Positions 43,385 through 55,879 of a stretch of DNA of 64,000 nt are shown piece after piece. Position 1 is the stretch's first letter. Every line of letters starts with the position of its first letter. Source of the DNA: Guadua angustifolia (lineage: Eukaryota; Streptophyta; Magnoliopsida; Poales; Poaceae); contig CM070508.1 of NCBI GenBank assembly GCA_036346375.1, positions 19,164,852-19,228,851 of the forward strand, read 5' to 3'. The translations under genes and the position numbers were made by a program. The notes under the pieces are model-generated. The model was not told the origin of the DNA and made no database searches. It was given only the letters and a program-made list of their open reading frames with translations.

Positions 43385-43999
43385 ACCAACTCCACCTTTA
43401 TAAGTTGATCTCCTCCCACCTAAACTATCACAAATCTAGTAGGCTACCCCATGTAGATTTTCTCATCTAACTCTCTATTAAGGAAAGTTGTCTTTACATA
43501 AATTTGATAAACGAGAAGACCATGTGAGGTAGCCAAAGACAGAAGTACCTAGATGGCGGTTAACCTAGCAATATATGAGTAAATATCAAAGAAATGATCT
43601 CCCTTAGCCCTTTGCCACATGCCTGTCCTTTTACTTTTCAATAGTACCATAATGATTTAGCTTCTTCTTAAATACAAACTTGCATCCAACTGGCTTACAG
43701 CTAAATGAACGATCTATGATTTCCCATGTTATGTTGGCAACAGTATAATCTATTTTGCTATGGACTATTTCCTTTCAGTACTCTGCACCAAAAGATACAT
43801 ATGCCTTTGAAATAGACTTGGGTATATCATCGACAAGATACATAGCGAAATCATCACCAAAAGACACTGTTGTCCATTGTCTCTTGCTTCTTCGAGGAGC
43901 TATTTCATTGTTATTCACCTCATGAGTTTGTTCGATATTATTAGTTGGAATAATCAATTCGGGAGTTATCAATTGCTTGACTAGAAAAGCTACATGCAT
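43385..43999 (-). pseudogene. Ty1/copia polyprotein fragment (RVT_2 N-terminal region)
   Basis: On the minus strand the frame reads RRSKRQWTTVSFGDDFAMYL, then SISKAYVSFGAEYWKEIVHS and KPVGCKFVFKKKL. This matches the start of the copia reverse transcriptase, where 'W..A...E......N.TW.....P.....+..KWVFK+K' is conserved. Downstream remnants resembling SLATSHGLLVYQIYVKTTFL appear in other frames. No LTRs were found beside it. It lies between the two exon-like blocks A and B. Confidence 0.75.
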
Positions 44000-44255
44000 C
44001 CTTCATTAGACATATGTTTCAAATACTGTAGCAACCAGAGACTCCATTATTGCATCAACAATCACGTTGAATGTCTAAGATTTGACTTCAAAAAATCTAC
44101 CGATCGTGCTATGATGTACATAACCAAGAAAGACATAATCCATACTTTTATATCTAAGTTTATGCTTTTGATTATCGATACATTAATTTTCGCCAAGCAC
44201 ATCAATATGTGCAAATAAAAAAGTGACGGTCTTTTGTGTTTGCCAAGAACAAAAG

Positions 44256-44520
44256 CAAGACCAAAAGAGGGAATGGTTCCAGAGACACTATTTTCCCTAC
44301 GCCTGTGCACGCCGATAAAGAGGGGAAATGGAGAAGCCGAGCAACACAATGCAAAGGAAGAAGGAAGCAAAGTGTTAATTATGTCTCACGCATGTTTGGA
44401 TTGAGAGAACGTCACCTCATATAGGTACAAACGAGCACTGAAGGCAAAATCATCACACAGCAAGATTGGAAATCAAATTAAAACATAGTTAGTGCGTACC
44501 TTCAGTGAACAGTGCATAAC
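44256..44520 (+). pseudogene. Exon-like block, copy B of a direct duplication
   Basis: The frame reads TKRGNGSRDTIFPTPVHAD and then shifts relative to copy A. The next 140 bp also align with copy A's downstream sequence. Two copies preserving the KRGNGSRDT.xP.PVHxD pattern indicate a coding origin, though both are isolated and no full gene can be built. Confidence 0.5.
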
Positions 44521-44704
44521 AGGTAGGCCGGACGCACAAGATGCAATTTAGAAGGTAATTTGCCCTGTGGTTTGATACAAGCAGGGGTGTCGTATGCTAG
44601 TCACTACCAGTGCTAATAATGCTTTCTATCCAGCCCTGTCCTCCTCGACACATACTTCAAGCGTTCAAATGGTTCCTGAGAGCTTAAAACCCTGTATCAC
44701 TTAT

Positions 44705-45447
44705 CAGTGGCAGAATTAGAAATTTTTTGTTGAGGGTGTACACTTCACACGTACAACTCTGTAATTTTTACAATTATTTCATAATATCATAAATCCAACA
44801 CATATATTTGAAATTTGATAAAAGCATAATATAAATAGTTCTAAGGTCTTAAAAAATTTCAAACCACCAAAATCAAAACCAATTTAATAAATAAATTTAG
44901 CATATTAAAAAGATAATTTCATACGACTTTCAAAATTTTAGAGGTCTATTAGGGGACGGGTATAGGAACAAATCGTCCCCCGCGGGGATGGAAATGAGGA
45001 AAATTATTCCCCCGTCGGGGATGGCGGGGACGGGGACGAGGAATTTTTCCCCGCGGGGACTCGGTTGGGGATCTAAATTTAGTTTAGTCCAATTTAGTTA
45101 TTAAATTGCAAACATATTCTCTAGCCTATCATATTCACATTTTCATAAACGGGACAACATAATCTTCAATGAATGCATGCATTCTTTTTTTCCTTATCTG
45201 TTGATATGATTTTAGAGTTAAAATGGCTATAAGAACCCTTCTCTTGTGTGAAATTTTCGCGGAAATGGGTCCCCGACGGGGCCTCGATATCCCAACAGGG
45301 ATGGAGACGGGGGGATTTTCTCCCCCGAGACGGGGAACGGGGACGGAGACGGAAAAAATTTTGGATCGCGGGAACGGAGATGGGGAGGCACTCCCTGACG
45401 GAGAATGGCCCCGTTGCCACCCCTGCCTGGTACCGCCCCTGCCACTT
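44705..45447. mobile_element. Possible non-autonomous element with AGTGGCAG ends, containing a second G/C-rich element
   Basis: CAGTGGCAGAATTAG at the left is partly inverted at the right as CCTGCCACT. Within it, 44952-45428 is a distinct G/C-rich block full of CGGGGACGGGGA strings. That block ends CCCCGTTGCCACCCCTG, the inverse of a hAT-like CAGGGGTGGCAACGGGG terminus. I could not find clean target duplications for either element. No gene is present, and the open frames in the block are products of its composition. Confidence 0.4.
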
Positions 45448-47916
45448 ACGGAAGCAAGAACATTCCAACGGAGGTCAAGTCCGTCCGTCCGTCCATTGCC
45501 ATATTCCATGTGTTTGAGACTTGGAGGCCAGTCACTTTAGAAAAAGCCTATGAAAACCATCTCGATGGTTGGGGATAAGATGGCACAATTTCAGATCTTA
45601 TCATTGGTGCCAATTTTATCCGGAATGTGCTAGCAGCAACCATACACGCCTGAGAGCGATGCCATGCGTACCAGAGGGTTCAGTTTTGTACATTGGTCAC
45701 CGCCGCTAGGGCCCCACGGCGGGGGCGGAGATTCGGGGGCCCGCATGGTAGTGACTCGTAGTCGTATGAACTACGGCGCACCGATAAATTCGCTTGTACA
45801 TATATATGGTCTTTCTGTGACAAGAAGGCAGCGATTTGAGGTTATTGGGTGCCACGTTATGAGCGTGCATGGGTCTTAGGGCGTGTGCTGAGCTAGCTTT
45901 GAGTGATGGATTGATAGGGCAAATGTATAACCACTAGAAGGGCAAGAGTGGAGCATGAACTGGTCTGCACAACGCGTGCTGCTGATCTGCAATTCCTTTT
46001 CCATGGCATTCTGATCTTTGCCCCCAGGGGTCATGGGATTTAGCCTTCAAATCTACATCTTGTTTTCATTTTCCCCAGCAGATAATGATTAGGAGCTGAT
46101 TTGGTTGCTGGCCCTCTTCTTTTCCCAAGAGCATGCCTGCCTGCCTCTTTTTCACCATGGCTAATGTTTTGTGAAAAGGAGAGGTGTAGGGTTAAGAAAA
46201 CGGGAGCTTTGCCTATAGGGCTAAAGTTGCTCGGCTATCACGCTCTAGTACCAAGAACAATGATAAGGATCAGGCGTTTGGTCAGTACAGTACATATATG
46301 AACGATGATATCGATCTTTAGTTGGCATGTCAACTGTTCTTGTTAGTACTTGCCTAGGTACATATCTTGAATGCTACCCGATAAATACCCCATATTCTAA
46401 TGCCTAAGTCTAAACTAATGGGAATCGTATGCCCCGGCTAGAGGCGAAGCTATGAAAAAAAAAATAGAGGATGTGCTAAAAGGATTAAGCTAAACTAAGA
46501 TAAACATACTCACTAATAATATTTTATTATTTAAGAAATACTTGTATAATATTTGCTTGTCAAACTTTTGTAAATCTATGAACAAGCTAATACCAATTAA
46601 TCAAACAAATCGGCTATTGTCTCTATTTAACCTATTTACACGGTTACAATTAAGCCACTCAATATGGTTTTCACCATATTGATAGCCACGCCATCGAGTT
46701 TTGGTAATGATAATCCAATTCAAGGGTATTGACATCAACACTATCGACATTTTTCTTACTCCTTTTCTCTCTATATACATTCTCTTTCTTCTCCTTGCCA
46801 TCATTCCTTCTCTTATTTGGATCTACATCAGTAAAAATCAATGAGATAGCTACTAACATAGTAAAAACACAAAAATCACCCTAATTTGGCTCCATGTCAG
46901 TCAAAACTGCTCTTCAAAACCTTCTTAAGATGTAAATTGACCCAGTTTTATAAGTTTAAGATGCTAAATACCTGATTTTATAGTTGAAGTTGTTAAGTGG
47001 ACTTTTTTAAAAGTTGAAAAGTGTAAAATGGATTTATTCCAAAAAAAAATCATAAATCAGAATAAATGCTCACATTGCTTATTTGTTGTTTTGATTAGCC
47101 CACTTAGACTGCCAAGCACTCGCTAACTGACGCTACTCGATCTTCCCTACCCGCTCGCCATTGCTGTTGTGGGTTGTCCGTCGCCGCACGTCGGCACTCT
47201 CACTAGCACCCCGTCATCCACTCTCTATGAGCATGTTAAGTGCCCTTGACTCGATGGGTTGCCATGTCCTCACGAAGGAGAGACATTGAGTCACAGCCTT
47301 TCTGTCTATGGTCTTTGTGTGTGTCTAGGGTTCGAGTCCAGTTGTGCAAGCAACAAGTGAAGCCACAAAGTGCCAAATTAGGTCTCCAATAAGTAGCGCC
47401 CCACCAAACCGCACGGCACATGAAGCAGCTCATCCACCTAACAAAGCTTCTTTTTTCTCAAACCGTGTCCAAGTGCATGTGCATTCGCTATCACTATGCC
47501 AAAGATTGAGCACTGGTGCTAAAGGAGTACTTAGGGTCCAGAGACTAGAGGGAGGGGGGGCTCTAGCCTAACAGAGCCCGCCTACACCCTGGCCCCGGGT
47601 TCTATATGGAAGCTGCTATAGTGTAATTGAACTTGAATATGCCATGTCAAATACCGACTGTAATTTGTAGTGAAAATAATCAATAAGATCAAAATGTATT
47701 CACGAATACTACTGGTCCTCTTCTCTCTCTACCTCCTTCCTCCTTTCACTTGATATCTTCCATCAGGGTTAATCCCATGAGGTCTCTCTACAAACTCTGA
47801 TGACTTCATCGACAACCGCGAGGTGGGGAACCCACACATGAGTCCATTAATGTATATGCTTAGGTTGTTTCCTTCTTTATGCTTGTGCGTGTGTCAGTTC
47901 TCACATTGGGATGTTT
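45448..47916. other. Intergenic sequence with no supported gene
   Basis: I read both strands and found no recognisable protein, RNA gene or complete element. There are AT-rich tracts, an A-run near 46456 and a GGTTCGAGTCC string at 47329 that resembles a tRNA B box but has no tRNA fold around it. Confidence 0.4.
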
Positions 47917-47921
47917 CCCCA

Positions 47922-50900
47922 GTCGGGAACCGAATATGTAAATCCGAATCATCTATGTACTACATTAGTCCAGAATCATGCTAGTGCACATAGTGGTTAT
48001 ATAGATATAATATTAATTCCATACACAATGAAATAAGAATAAATAAGCTATATTTAATAAATAAATAGATGTAATGACCTTATGATCGAGGTTTACACTT
48101 ATTTGGCCATGCATGACTTAGCAATAATAAAGTAGTAGCGGAACAAAAGAAATTTCAGGTGATGATCCATCAACTTGCCACAGGCAATTGATTGGGGAGC
48201 GCGACCTAATTGTTGTTATCCTAGTGGAACTCCTCATAGAATAAAGGCGATGACTTCTTCTCTTCTCTAGCAACAAATTAATGATGATTATACCAAGGGT
48301 GAGTACGTGGAGTACTTAGTAAGGCACGAAATGCAAATTCTATGTATATAATTACATGGAAGGTTTATTACAAAGGAATAGCTAATAAGGTTCATTTGGC
48401 ATAAAGTATATTTGATAGTTGAACATAATAAATAGATTGAAATCACAGTTGAAAACATATTATAAATAAATAATCAATTAAACAACTTCACATAGTCCAA
48501 CTAGTTTATCGCATTCACTTTCCTTTCCTAGCTTTGTTTACATAAAAATCTACCTCTGGTGTGAAATCCTTGAGCATCCATGACTATGAACATGTTACTT
48601 GAATAGTTTTATACTCTATAGAGGTTGTAAAACTATACCCACACGATATAATCAACATGGCCTTTGCCAATCATAACAAAGCTTTCCCACAACTATGCTC
48701 TAACATTGTCCCTTCTGTTAGGCATAAAGCCGGTAACCATACCCCTAATAAGCAAGTCATAGCCCAGAGCCAAATGTTGGATTTGAGGATGGTGCCTATC
48801 CATAATGTAGTCTTGATAAGCAACTATACTCTCCAGTTTCCTAGGGACAACCCTAATAAGCAACTACACAAACCTACATCTACAACTTCAAGTGCCAAAG
48901 CTGAAACTCAATAACTTATTGAGCTAGGCTTGTCCTATTCTAGACATGTGGTTTGTATTATGTAGCTCAATTCAATGGCGCACAAAATGAAGTCCTTAAT
49001 TGGCTAGGGCGATTAACCAAACAAAGCACACAACACCTCCATTCACCCCAATTGGAATCATTTATCCATCAAATGCATTAATCATGTGCCATCAACAATG
49101 GATGACATTTACCATTGCAAAACAATTCCATATATCATTAGTTAAGCATAGGATTTCATCCCAAAAGATGATTCCATATGTATAAGCATGGCTAAGCAAA
49201 ACTACACCAACCCACATTTGTACCATACATATGTCCAACTAGTAAGTTCCCAAACTAGGGTGACAATTGATACATAGCATAAGAATTATCAAGATGGATA
49301 AATAAACAATATAGGCATTAACTATTCCCAAGTGAATTTGGTATAAAAATGTAGAATGAAGTTTTAATAAAGCAAAGTAATTTCGAAAGACATAGGTGCG
49401 ACATGATCAAACACAAGTTCCCTTGCTTTTGATGGAACATGTCTTAATCTTAATCTTGATCTCCCTATACTTCTCCAAAGCACTATGGAACGTCAATGTC
49501 TACGCAAAACAAAGAACATAACACAAATAAACACCAAGACCAAGGCAAAAACAAATCGAATATAAATAGTATTAGAATGCAGAAGATGAATTTAGAAAGA
49601 AGATCATGGTTAATCAAAGTACGTACGAAGAAAAACATGCTCTCGAAAGTTTAATCACGAGAGAAAGTCGAGAAAAAGAAAGAGTAAAGAGAGTACTAAG
49701 GCTAGCAAGTGGGGTCAAGGAAATATGCTGGGAATCTTACTTTTATCATATTTTTGGAAAATTAGCTATGTTCCATGGGGAACCAGGTCTATGACACAAT
49801 ATATCTGAAAAGTAGGGCCCACGTGTCAATGACTCGGTCCACTGAATTGATCTAGGGTTAGGGTTTTCATGGCTGGTGGGGCAGCTGATGAGGTGACATA
49901 GGGCTTGATGTGGTGTAAACTTGGAAATGACATGGTGATGACTCGGCAGTGATGCCCGTGAACGATGATGAAACTCTAATGAACTGTGACGCTCAGGAAC
50001 CTATGGTTTTGGCAAACAGTGGCGACAACGGAGGGACGAGATCTGGAGCAGAGGATGCAATGAACTCGATGCACACTGGCATGGGAACCGATGTTCACCG
50101 CCAGTGGAGGGCGATGGTGAGAAGCAATGTAGGTCTTGGTTCACAGTGACAGCTAGATTCGACAGTCTTACGATGAAGATAAGGTGCATGCAGAGTAGAT
50201 CTCATCACGGTGGGGGCGATGGGTGGTAGAGCTCACCTGCAATAGTGGGATTCAACGACGAAGACCTTCAACTTGGTAAAAATGGCTGCGATGGAGCTTG
50301 GTAACTTTGGCATCGATTCTAGAGGATTCAAGATGCAATGAGGCGGTGAGTTAGGGCTTTGAGCTAGTGGTGCCTAGGGATGCAGATCTAGAGCTCAAAC
50401 ACAGCTTTTATAGTTGGTGATGGCAGCGTGTGAGGCGAACCCCAGGACGGACACAGCCGGGAAGATGATGAATAATGCACTGACATGTGAGCCTACCGAT
50501 TAGTGATAGAGGCATGGCAGGATGCAGACTGAGCTGGTTAGCGTGAAAACAGGCCAAGGGAAAGAGAAAGGGAAGCAGGCTGAATGATGCAAAAGAGACT
50601 TGGCTTCGGCGTGTTTGGCATAGCTCCAACTCCTAGATTTTCATTTGGAGCAGATGGAGCCATGCCAAATGATCTAGCTCCTAAAAAAATGAATCTAGAG
50701 TCAAGCAAATCTAGGGCAGTCCATAGTTTATTTTTATGGAGCAGGGGAGAAGCTGCTCCTCACATGGAGCCATGACCCTGTTATGAGACTACCTTTGGAG
50801 TTGGGGTAAAATTACCCGCAAAATACCCCTCATCGAAATCTACCTCGGTTCCTTGCCTCTCGCACGCACAGGCATCACCGCCCCTCTCCCCCATTTCTTC

Positions 50901-51540
50901 CTCAAACCCTAGCGCGTCCTCCTCCTCGCCCTAGCACGAGTGAAGCCCTGGCCTCATCAAGCTTTCTCATGGTGTGCTACTAATAAGCTACTAATATATA
51001 CAAGACAACATACAAGTTTCAAAGCTAAGGGTAATATTGACTTTTTCCGTACATTCCTCGTATTTTACGATTTGGAGTTAATCTCCTAGCCAAACACTTC
51101 CTCTGATAACTCTAAGTTGTTAAGGAAGTGGATCCAAGTGTGAAGTAGGAGCTGGAGTTGAAAAAACTTGAAGCGCAGTCATACCAAACAGGCCCTAAGA
51201 GTGAGAGAGAGAATGGGTTAGGGAAAAAATATTAGACCCACGAATGTTTCCTATATTATAATTAGTTTTTGATTTTTTATAAAATAATAGAAATCCAAAT
51301 AAGCGATGAAAAATGCCAAATAAAGTCAAAAAAATCTAGAAAACTCACTAAAATTCTTTAGAGCACAAGAAATTTAAATAAAATAGTTTTGACTTTAATT
51401 AAAGATTAATTTATTCACTTTAAATCATTTTAATTTCTAAAAGTCCAATTTAAGCTTAAATTTATTTGAGAAAATTAGGGAAATTTTATAAGCAATTTTA
51501 AACAATAGAAATCCATAAAACCAAAATTTGGGATGTTACA
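47922..51540 (-). repeat. Solo LTR of a chromovirus-type element
   Basis: The right end reads GGGATGTTACA, the inverse of TGTAACATCCC. The left region (GTCGGGAACCGAATATGTAA ... CTAGTGCACATAGT) matches the inverse of the LTR end seen at 17150-17222 and 35150-35219. CCCCA flanks both sides (47917-47921 and 51541-51545), a perfect 5-bp target duplication. After subtracting a nested MITE (about 590 bp) the length is about 3.0 kb, as for the LTRs at 14238. No internal domain is present, so this is a solo LTR left by recombination. Confidence 0.8.
50607..51195. mobile_element. MITE with GGCCTGTTTGG-type ends inside the solo LTR
   Basis: CGGCGTGTTTGGCATAGCTC at the left and the inverted GGGCCTGTTTGGTATGAC at the right are imperfect terminal repeats. 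TCCAACTCC and GGAGTTG strings continue the inverted pairing. Such GGCCTGTTTGG ends are common in grass MITEs. The target duplication is not clear. Confidence 0.55.
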
Positions 51541-51545
51541 CCCCA

Positions 51546-52346
51546 GTGAGTCTGGTCAATTTTGATGATAGTGAACATTGCTGCCTTCTTTGTCCATCCC
51601 TCGAGGGTCGAGTGCTACTATCTTCCTCAAAAACAAGGGTAGAATCCCAATCTGAGCTCTAGATAAAAGAATGTGCCTGTATCCACCAAAACTGACACCG
51701 GCAAAGGGCGCGTATTAATATTTTCTATCTTCACAGGCATGTGCTATATGCCACAAAACTCACTAGCAAGCTTCATGTCACCTTTCGCCTTCAACTGGAG
51801 TGATCGACGATCTCACCTTCAATCTCCAGCTAAAGGTGCAAGCAAAGGAGGCCCTTCCACCTAGGTGTGTGAAGATTGTCATTTGAGCGTCGCTAGCCTC
51901 CATAGTATTTGGGATAGGATCAGACAAGTTGGCTTGAAGATGACAATACTGGGCATGGCCATAATAATTCTCGTAACACTTATGTTTCTACAATATTCCT
52001 TCCCTCTTTTAATATACTTCATATAAATAATGGATATATAGAAAGCCTTTTTCGTACTCTTGGGAGTACATACTCCCACCTCCAATATACCATTTAAACA
52101 AAAGTATTATACTTATTTATCACTTTCAGTATACTTCAATAATAATTTTAAGATACTCCAATGCGACATGGTTGAAAAATATTCATCGGGGTCCTTTATT
52201 TTTTGCTATAGACACACATCTTTATTTCTTTTTACAAAAGTTAGGAAAATCCTAGCTATTAGATACATACCTTTAATCTAGACTGTCTATTCCATTTCTA
52301 TTAAAATCAAGTCCCCTTTTCATATCCCTTAGCAACCCTAGCTCCC
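51546..52346. other. Intergenic sequence with no supported gene
   Basis: No recognisable gene is present. A small inverted structure (CTTGGGAGTACATACTCCCA) occurs near 52058. Confidence 0.4.
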
Positions 52347-52354
52347 GCCACACG

Positions 52355-53809
52355 CAAGGATTGAAATCTTGTTTTGCTCTAAATATTGTCTGTGGGTGGA
52401 GAATGAAATCTTAGTGAGATATCATCATTTAAACCAAATTCTAGATAAAATGTAAAAATAGAATTTGAATTCTGGTTTTTTCCCACTGGTAGGACCGATA
52501 TCTCGGCAAAATTGGACGGCGTGAAATCTGGTCGAAACTGTGTCAAAAAAATTTGAATTTTTTGGAGGTTCTTGACACAGAAATGATGTTTCTGTAAAAA
52601 TTTGAGATATTTATCAAATCTAAAGAATTTTTAAAAATTCAAACATTGCTACTGTCCTGATAAAATGTTGACCAGCAAGTTTGAACCAAATGAAAAATAA
52701 AACAAACCATATTATAAATTTTTGATTTTTTTGTGCATGTTTATGCTATATCACTAATTTTCCCATAAAATTTTAGATAATGATCAAGCTTCATGAATTT
52801 TTAAAAATTTGGACAGTGCTACTGGCCTGATAAAAGCCATACCAGCAAATTTCAACTAAATGAAAAATAGTACAAACCGTGTTAAAAAATTTTTAAATTT
52901 TTTTGAATATTCCTTATGTATCATTAATGTTTATATAAAATTTTCATATGATGATAAGGCTACAAAAATTTCCAAAAATTCTGAAAATGCTATGTCTTGA
53001 TAAAACCCGATGATCAATACATAGATTTGTTTTAATAAACAAAAAGGTTTAAAATTTTGAAAATTTTCCAGAAGGTTTCTAAGGTAATTATTAATATATT
53101 ATAAAAATTTTAAATCATGATAAATCTCCAGTGAATTTATAAAATTCTTACAAGTGCACTGTACCATTTATGTTCTTTATGTTTTTGATTTTTGATAATA
53201 TAACAAGAAGTTCAATGCATACATAGATTTGATTGAGAAAACAAAAAAAGTTGAATTTTTTTTAAAATTTTACACAATGGTACTGAGGTAATTATTAATC
53301 TCTCATAAAAATTTTGGATCATGATCACAATCGAAAAAATTTATAAAACTTTGACAAAGTTCTGTCCCAATTATGTTCATACGGTTTTATATTTTTTAAA
53401 GATAACAAATGAAGTTCAATTATTTTGAAAATTTTTATTATGATCCTACACTTCTTAGGATGATATCATAAATTTTTCACATCATGATAAAGTATATACA
53501 ATTTTATAAAAATCTGATAGTGTTTCTGCAATTTTTAAAAAATATCTCAAAAATTCGGTTTTTCAACAAATTTCCATAGGAGATAACTTTATTATGGGTT
53601 ATTGGACCAAATCCAGTTAAAAAAAAGAGTCAAAAACTAGTTTGAAATCATGAGTTATAGCGAGATCTCGCTGAGATATACCGAGATCACTGTAGCAATT
53701 CAAATTTTTTGAATTTCTCCACTCCAGCCAGCATTTCAAATTTCGTCCATGTCCGATAAGCGAGATTTTGGCGAGATCTTGCGAAAAACCGATGAGATTT
53801 TAAACCTTG
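52355..53809. mobile_element. Non-autonomous hAT-like element with 8-bp target duplication
   Basis: The left end CAAGGATTGAAATCTTG and the inverted right end CAAGGTTTAAAATCTC form terminal inverted repeats. GCCACACG lies directly outside both ends (52347-52354 and 53810-53817), a perfect 8-bp target duplication as made by hAT transposases. The interior is AT-rich with many diverged short repeats (TTTTAAAAATT, ATGATAAA) and no open frame. It is 1455 bp long. Confidence 0.8.
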
Positions 53810-54203
53810 GCCACACGCCCAAAGTAAAATAATCATATCCCACCCAAACCATCAACAAACCGATCCACCACCACCTCTAACTCTGGTTTTGGCGCTCTTC
53901 TCCTCTTTCGACCACCTCGTCGTTGAATTAACCTTTCCATCAATCACCCTCACACAAGATTTTCCCTACTGCCATGACACCATTACTGAATCCTTAGAGC
54001 GCTACTTCTCAACATCCATCTTACTATTCTATCTTTCTAGCCATCAATCTTGTTCTGCCCCACTTAACCAATGGTACCCCACAACACCACCTCCTAAGCA
54101 CTGCCTCTTCCTCACCTTCAACTGCCACTACATCATGTTTGATGGGCACCTCGTCTCCTCATGGTGTCACCACCTGTTTCAAAATCACTACTTTTCTAGT
54201 TCC

Positions 54204-54516
54204 GTGTGTAACTTTTTTTTTTGCAAATTTGATCCTCTTCTGAACGCAATTGCAAAAATAACCTCATCTCTGACTACGGAATCGGCAAAAGGTGACACGT
54301 GTTTCCTTCCACGCTCCCCTACCGTATGAGCCACTGCTGATCTCTCCTACCACAGTAGCTTAGGAGGCTTGCCGAGCTCTGGGAGAGCGATAGCGGCTTC
54401 TACGGTAGGGTAATGTGAAAGCTAACATGTGTTACCTTCCGGTACTTTCGTGGTTAGGGATAGTCTATTTTTGTAATTGTGTTCAGAAAAGAGCCAAATT
54501 AAAAAAAATTACACAC
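54204..54516. mobile_element. MITE with long GTGTGTAA inverted repeats (copy A)
   Basis: The left arm begins GTGTGTAACTTTTTTTTTTG and includes CTTCTGAACGCAATTGCAAA. The right arm is its inverse with mismatches, ending TTACACAC. Arms of at least 50 bp make this a fold-back MITE. It contains GACACGTGTTTCC. A related copy lies at 58376-58640 in the LUX upstream region. The target duplication could not be defined. Confidence 0.65.
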
Positions 54517-54599
54517 AAAGCTATAAAAAAATATCGAGCTCAGCTGTTTCTACCACTGTCAATTGCCTACCCACAAAAGAGATCAGGTCTAGCAGGATC

Positions 54600-55340
54600 T
54601 GATGAATTCTAGAGGGCTCGAAGTGCATTGCAGAAAGGTATCTCTCCAAGAGATCTAGAGCTGGCTAGAATCCACAAATTCCTAAGGGGTTTGAGCTACA
54701 CAACATAGAAGGTATCTCAGTAAGAAATCTAGATCTTCCTCTGGCGGAGAAGGTATCCCACAAACTTTTTTTTTCAAATATAACCGCTTTTGAATAGTTT
54801 TGTAAAAATGCATCTCTCCTCGACCGTGAAAGGTGTGATAGGCGACGTGTCACCTTTAGCACCTGGATGGAGAGCTCAATTGCTTTCTGAGCAGCTGCAG
54901 AGTATGAAGATCCTGGTAGGGCTACTATCGAGCATTGGGAGCTCAACATGGGCCAAATGCACGAGCTCCTTCTAAGCTAGAAGAGCAAGGTAGCAAGGTG
55001 GACTCAGCACTGCTATCGTAGTCGACCGGTTTGCTATGGGTACGAAAAGATACCAAGCTCTTTGGACGTGGCCGGTGATATGCCACCTGTCATGCCTTCT
55101 ATTGTCAGAGAAGAGACTAGTTTTATAAATTTATTTAGAAGAAGATCAGTTTTATATATAAAAAAGGTATGAAAAATTTAGAAAAGCTAAGACTTCTAAA
55201 AAAAATCTAGATTCGGTCAAGACCCGATACATTCTTAAGGGGTTTGTACTGCAAGGCGAAGTAAATGTAGATCCGGTCAAGATCCCACGAACTCCTCAGG
55301 TGCATTGCACGATGGAGAAAGTATCTAAACAACAGCAAGA
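54600..55340. repeat. Diverged repeats in intergenic DNA
   Basis: Strings such as AGATCTAGAGCTGG, CCTAAGGGGTTTGAGCTACA, TTAAGGGGTTTGTACTGCAA and GTATCTC recur with many differences, suggesting old tandem units of roughly 100-300 bp. No coding potential is seen. From 55340 to 55870 I see AT-rich sequence only. Confidence 0.4.
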
Positions 55341-55879
55341 AATTTTATTATGTTTAATAAATACATTATAATAGAAAAAATCACAACTATTGAACCTAAT
55401 AAACCTAATAAAAAATATTGCCCGCAAAAAAATTATTGATGGCCCACAGAATTATTAACGGTAATTGGACTCGTATAATTATTACGGTAATTGGGCCCGC
55501 AGAATATGAGTCTTCAAATATATTGTGTTATATTCTATCCTCTGTAGAATATGGCCTGCAGAATATGGGTCCTTAAAATATTTGCGGTAGGAAGTGCGAT
55601 TTTTAGAACTAGTCGTCGTGTGATTTTTTTCAGAACTACCCGCTAAATTATTTTTTTTGAACTAGCTATCACGTGCGCTACAGTACCATGCAGCGGTATT
55701 GTAGCAATGTAAGTACTATTGCATTGAAATTTTTTTGCATTTCGCTGAGTGGGGGTGTTGCAATGCCACATGTCATGCCGTGACATTGCAGCGCTCCCCA
55801 CCTACTGCAAACCCAAATGCCGCGCTTCCCATACGCAACGTTTTCTGGAATTTAACTAGACCTTAAGGCTATATTTAAC

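Noticed and set aside
44952..45540. Overlapping open frames in a G/C-rich block
   Set aside because: The block is made of GGGGACGGGGA repeats of a MITE-like element, and the frames follow from its composition.
47329..47339. GGTTCGAGTCC, a tRNA/SINE B-box-like string
   Set aside because: No A box at the right distance and no tRNA cloverleaf or poly-T end could be seen, so neither a tRNA nor a SINE is called.
53889..54329. Open frame of 146 codons with some resemblance to BAHD acyltransferase N-termini
   Set aside because: Neither HXXXD nor DFGWG can be found, the resemblance is weak, and the right end runs into a MITE.
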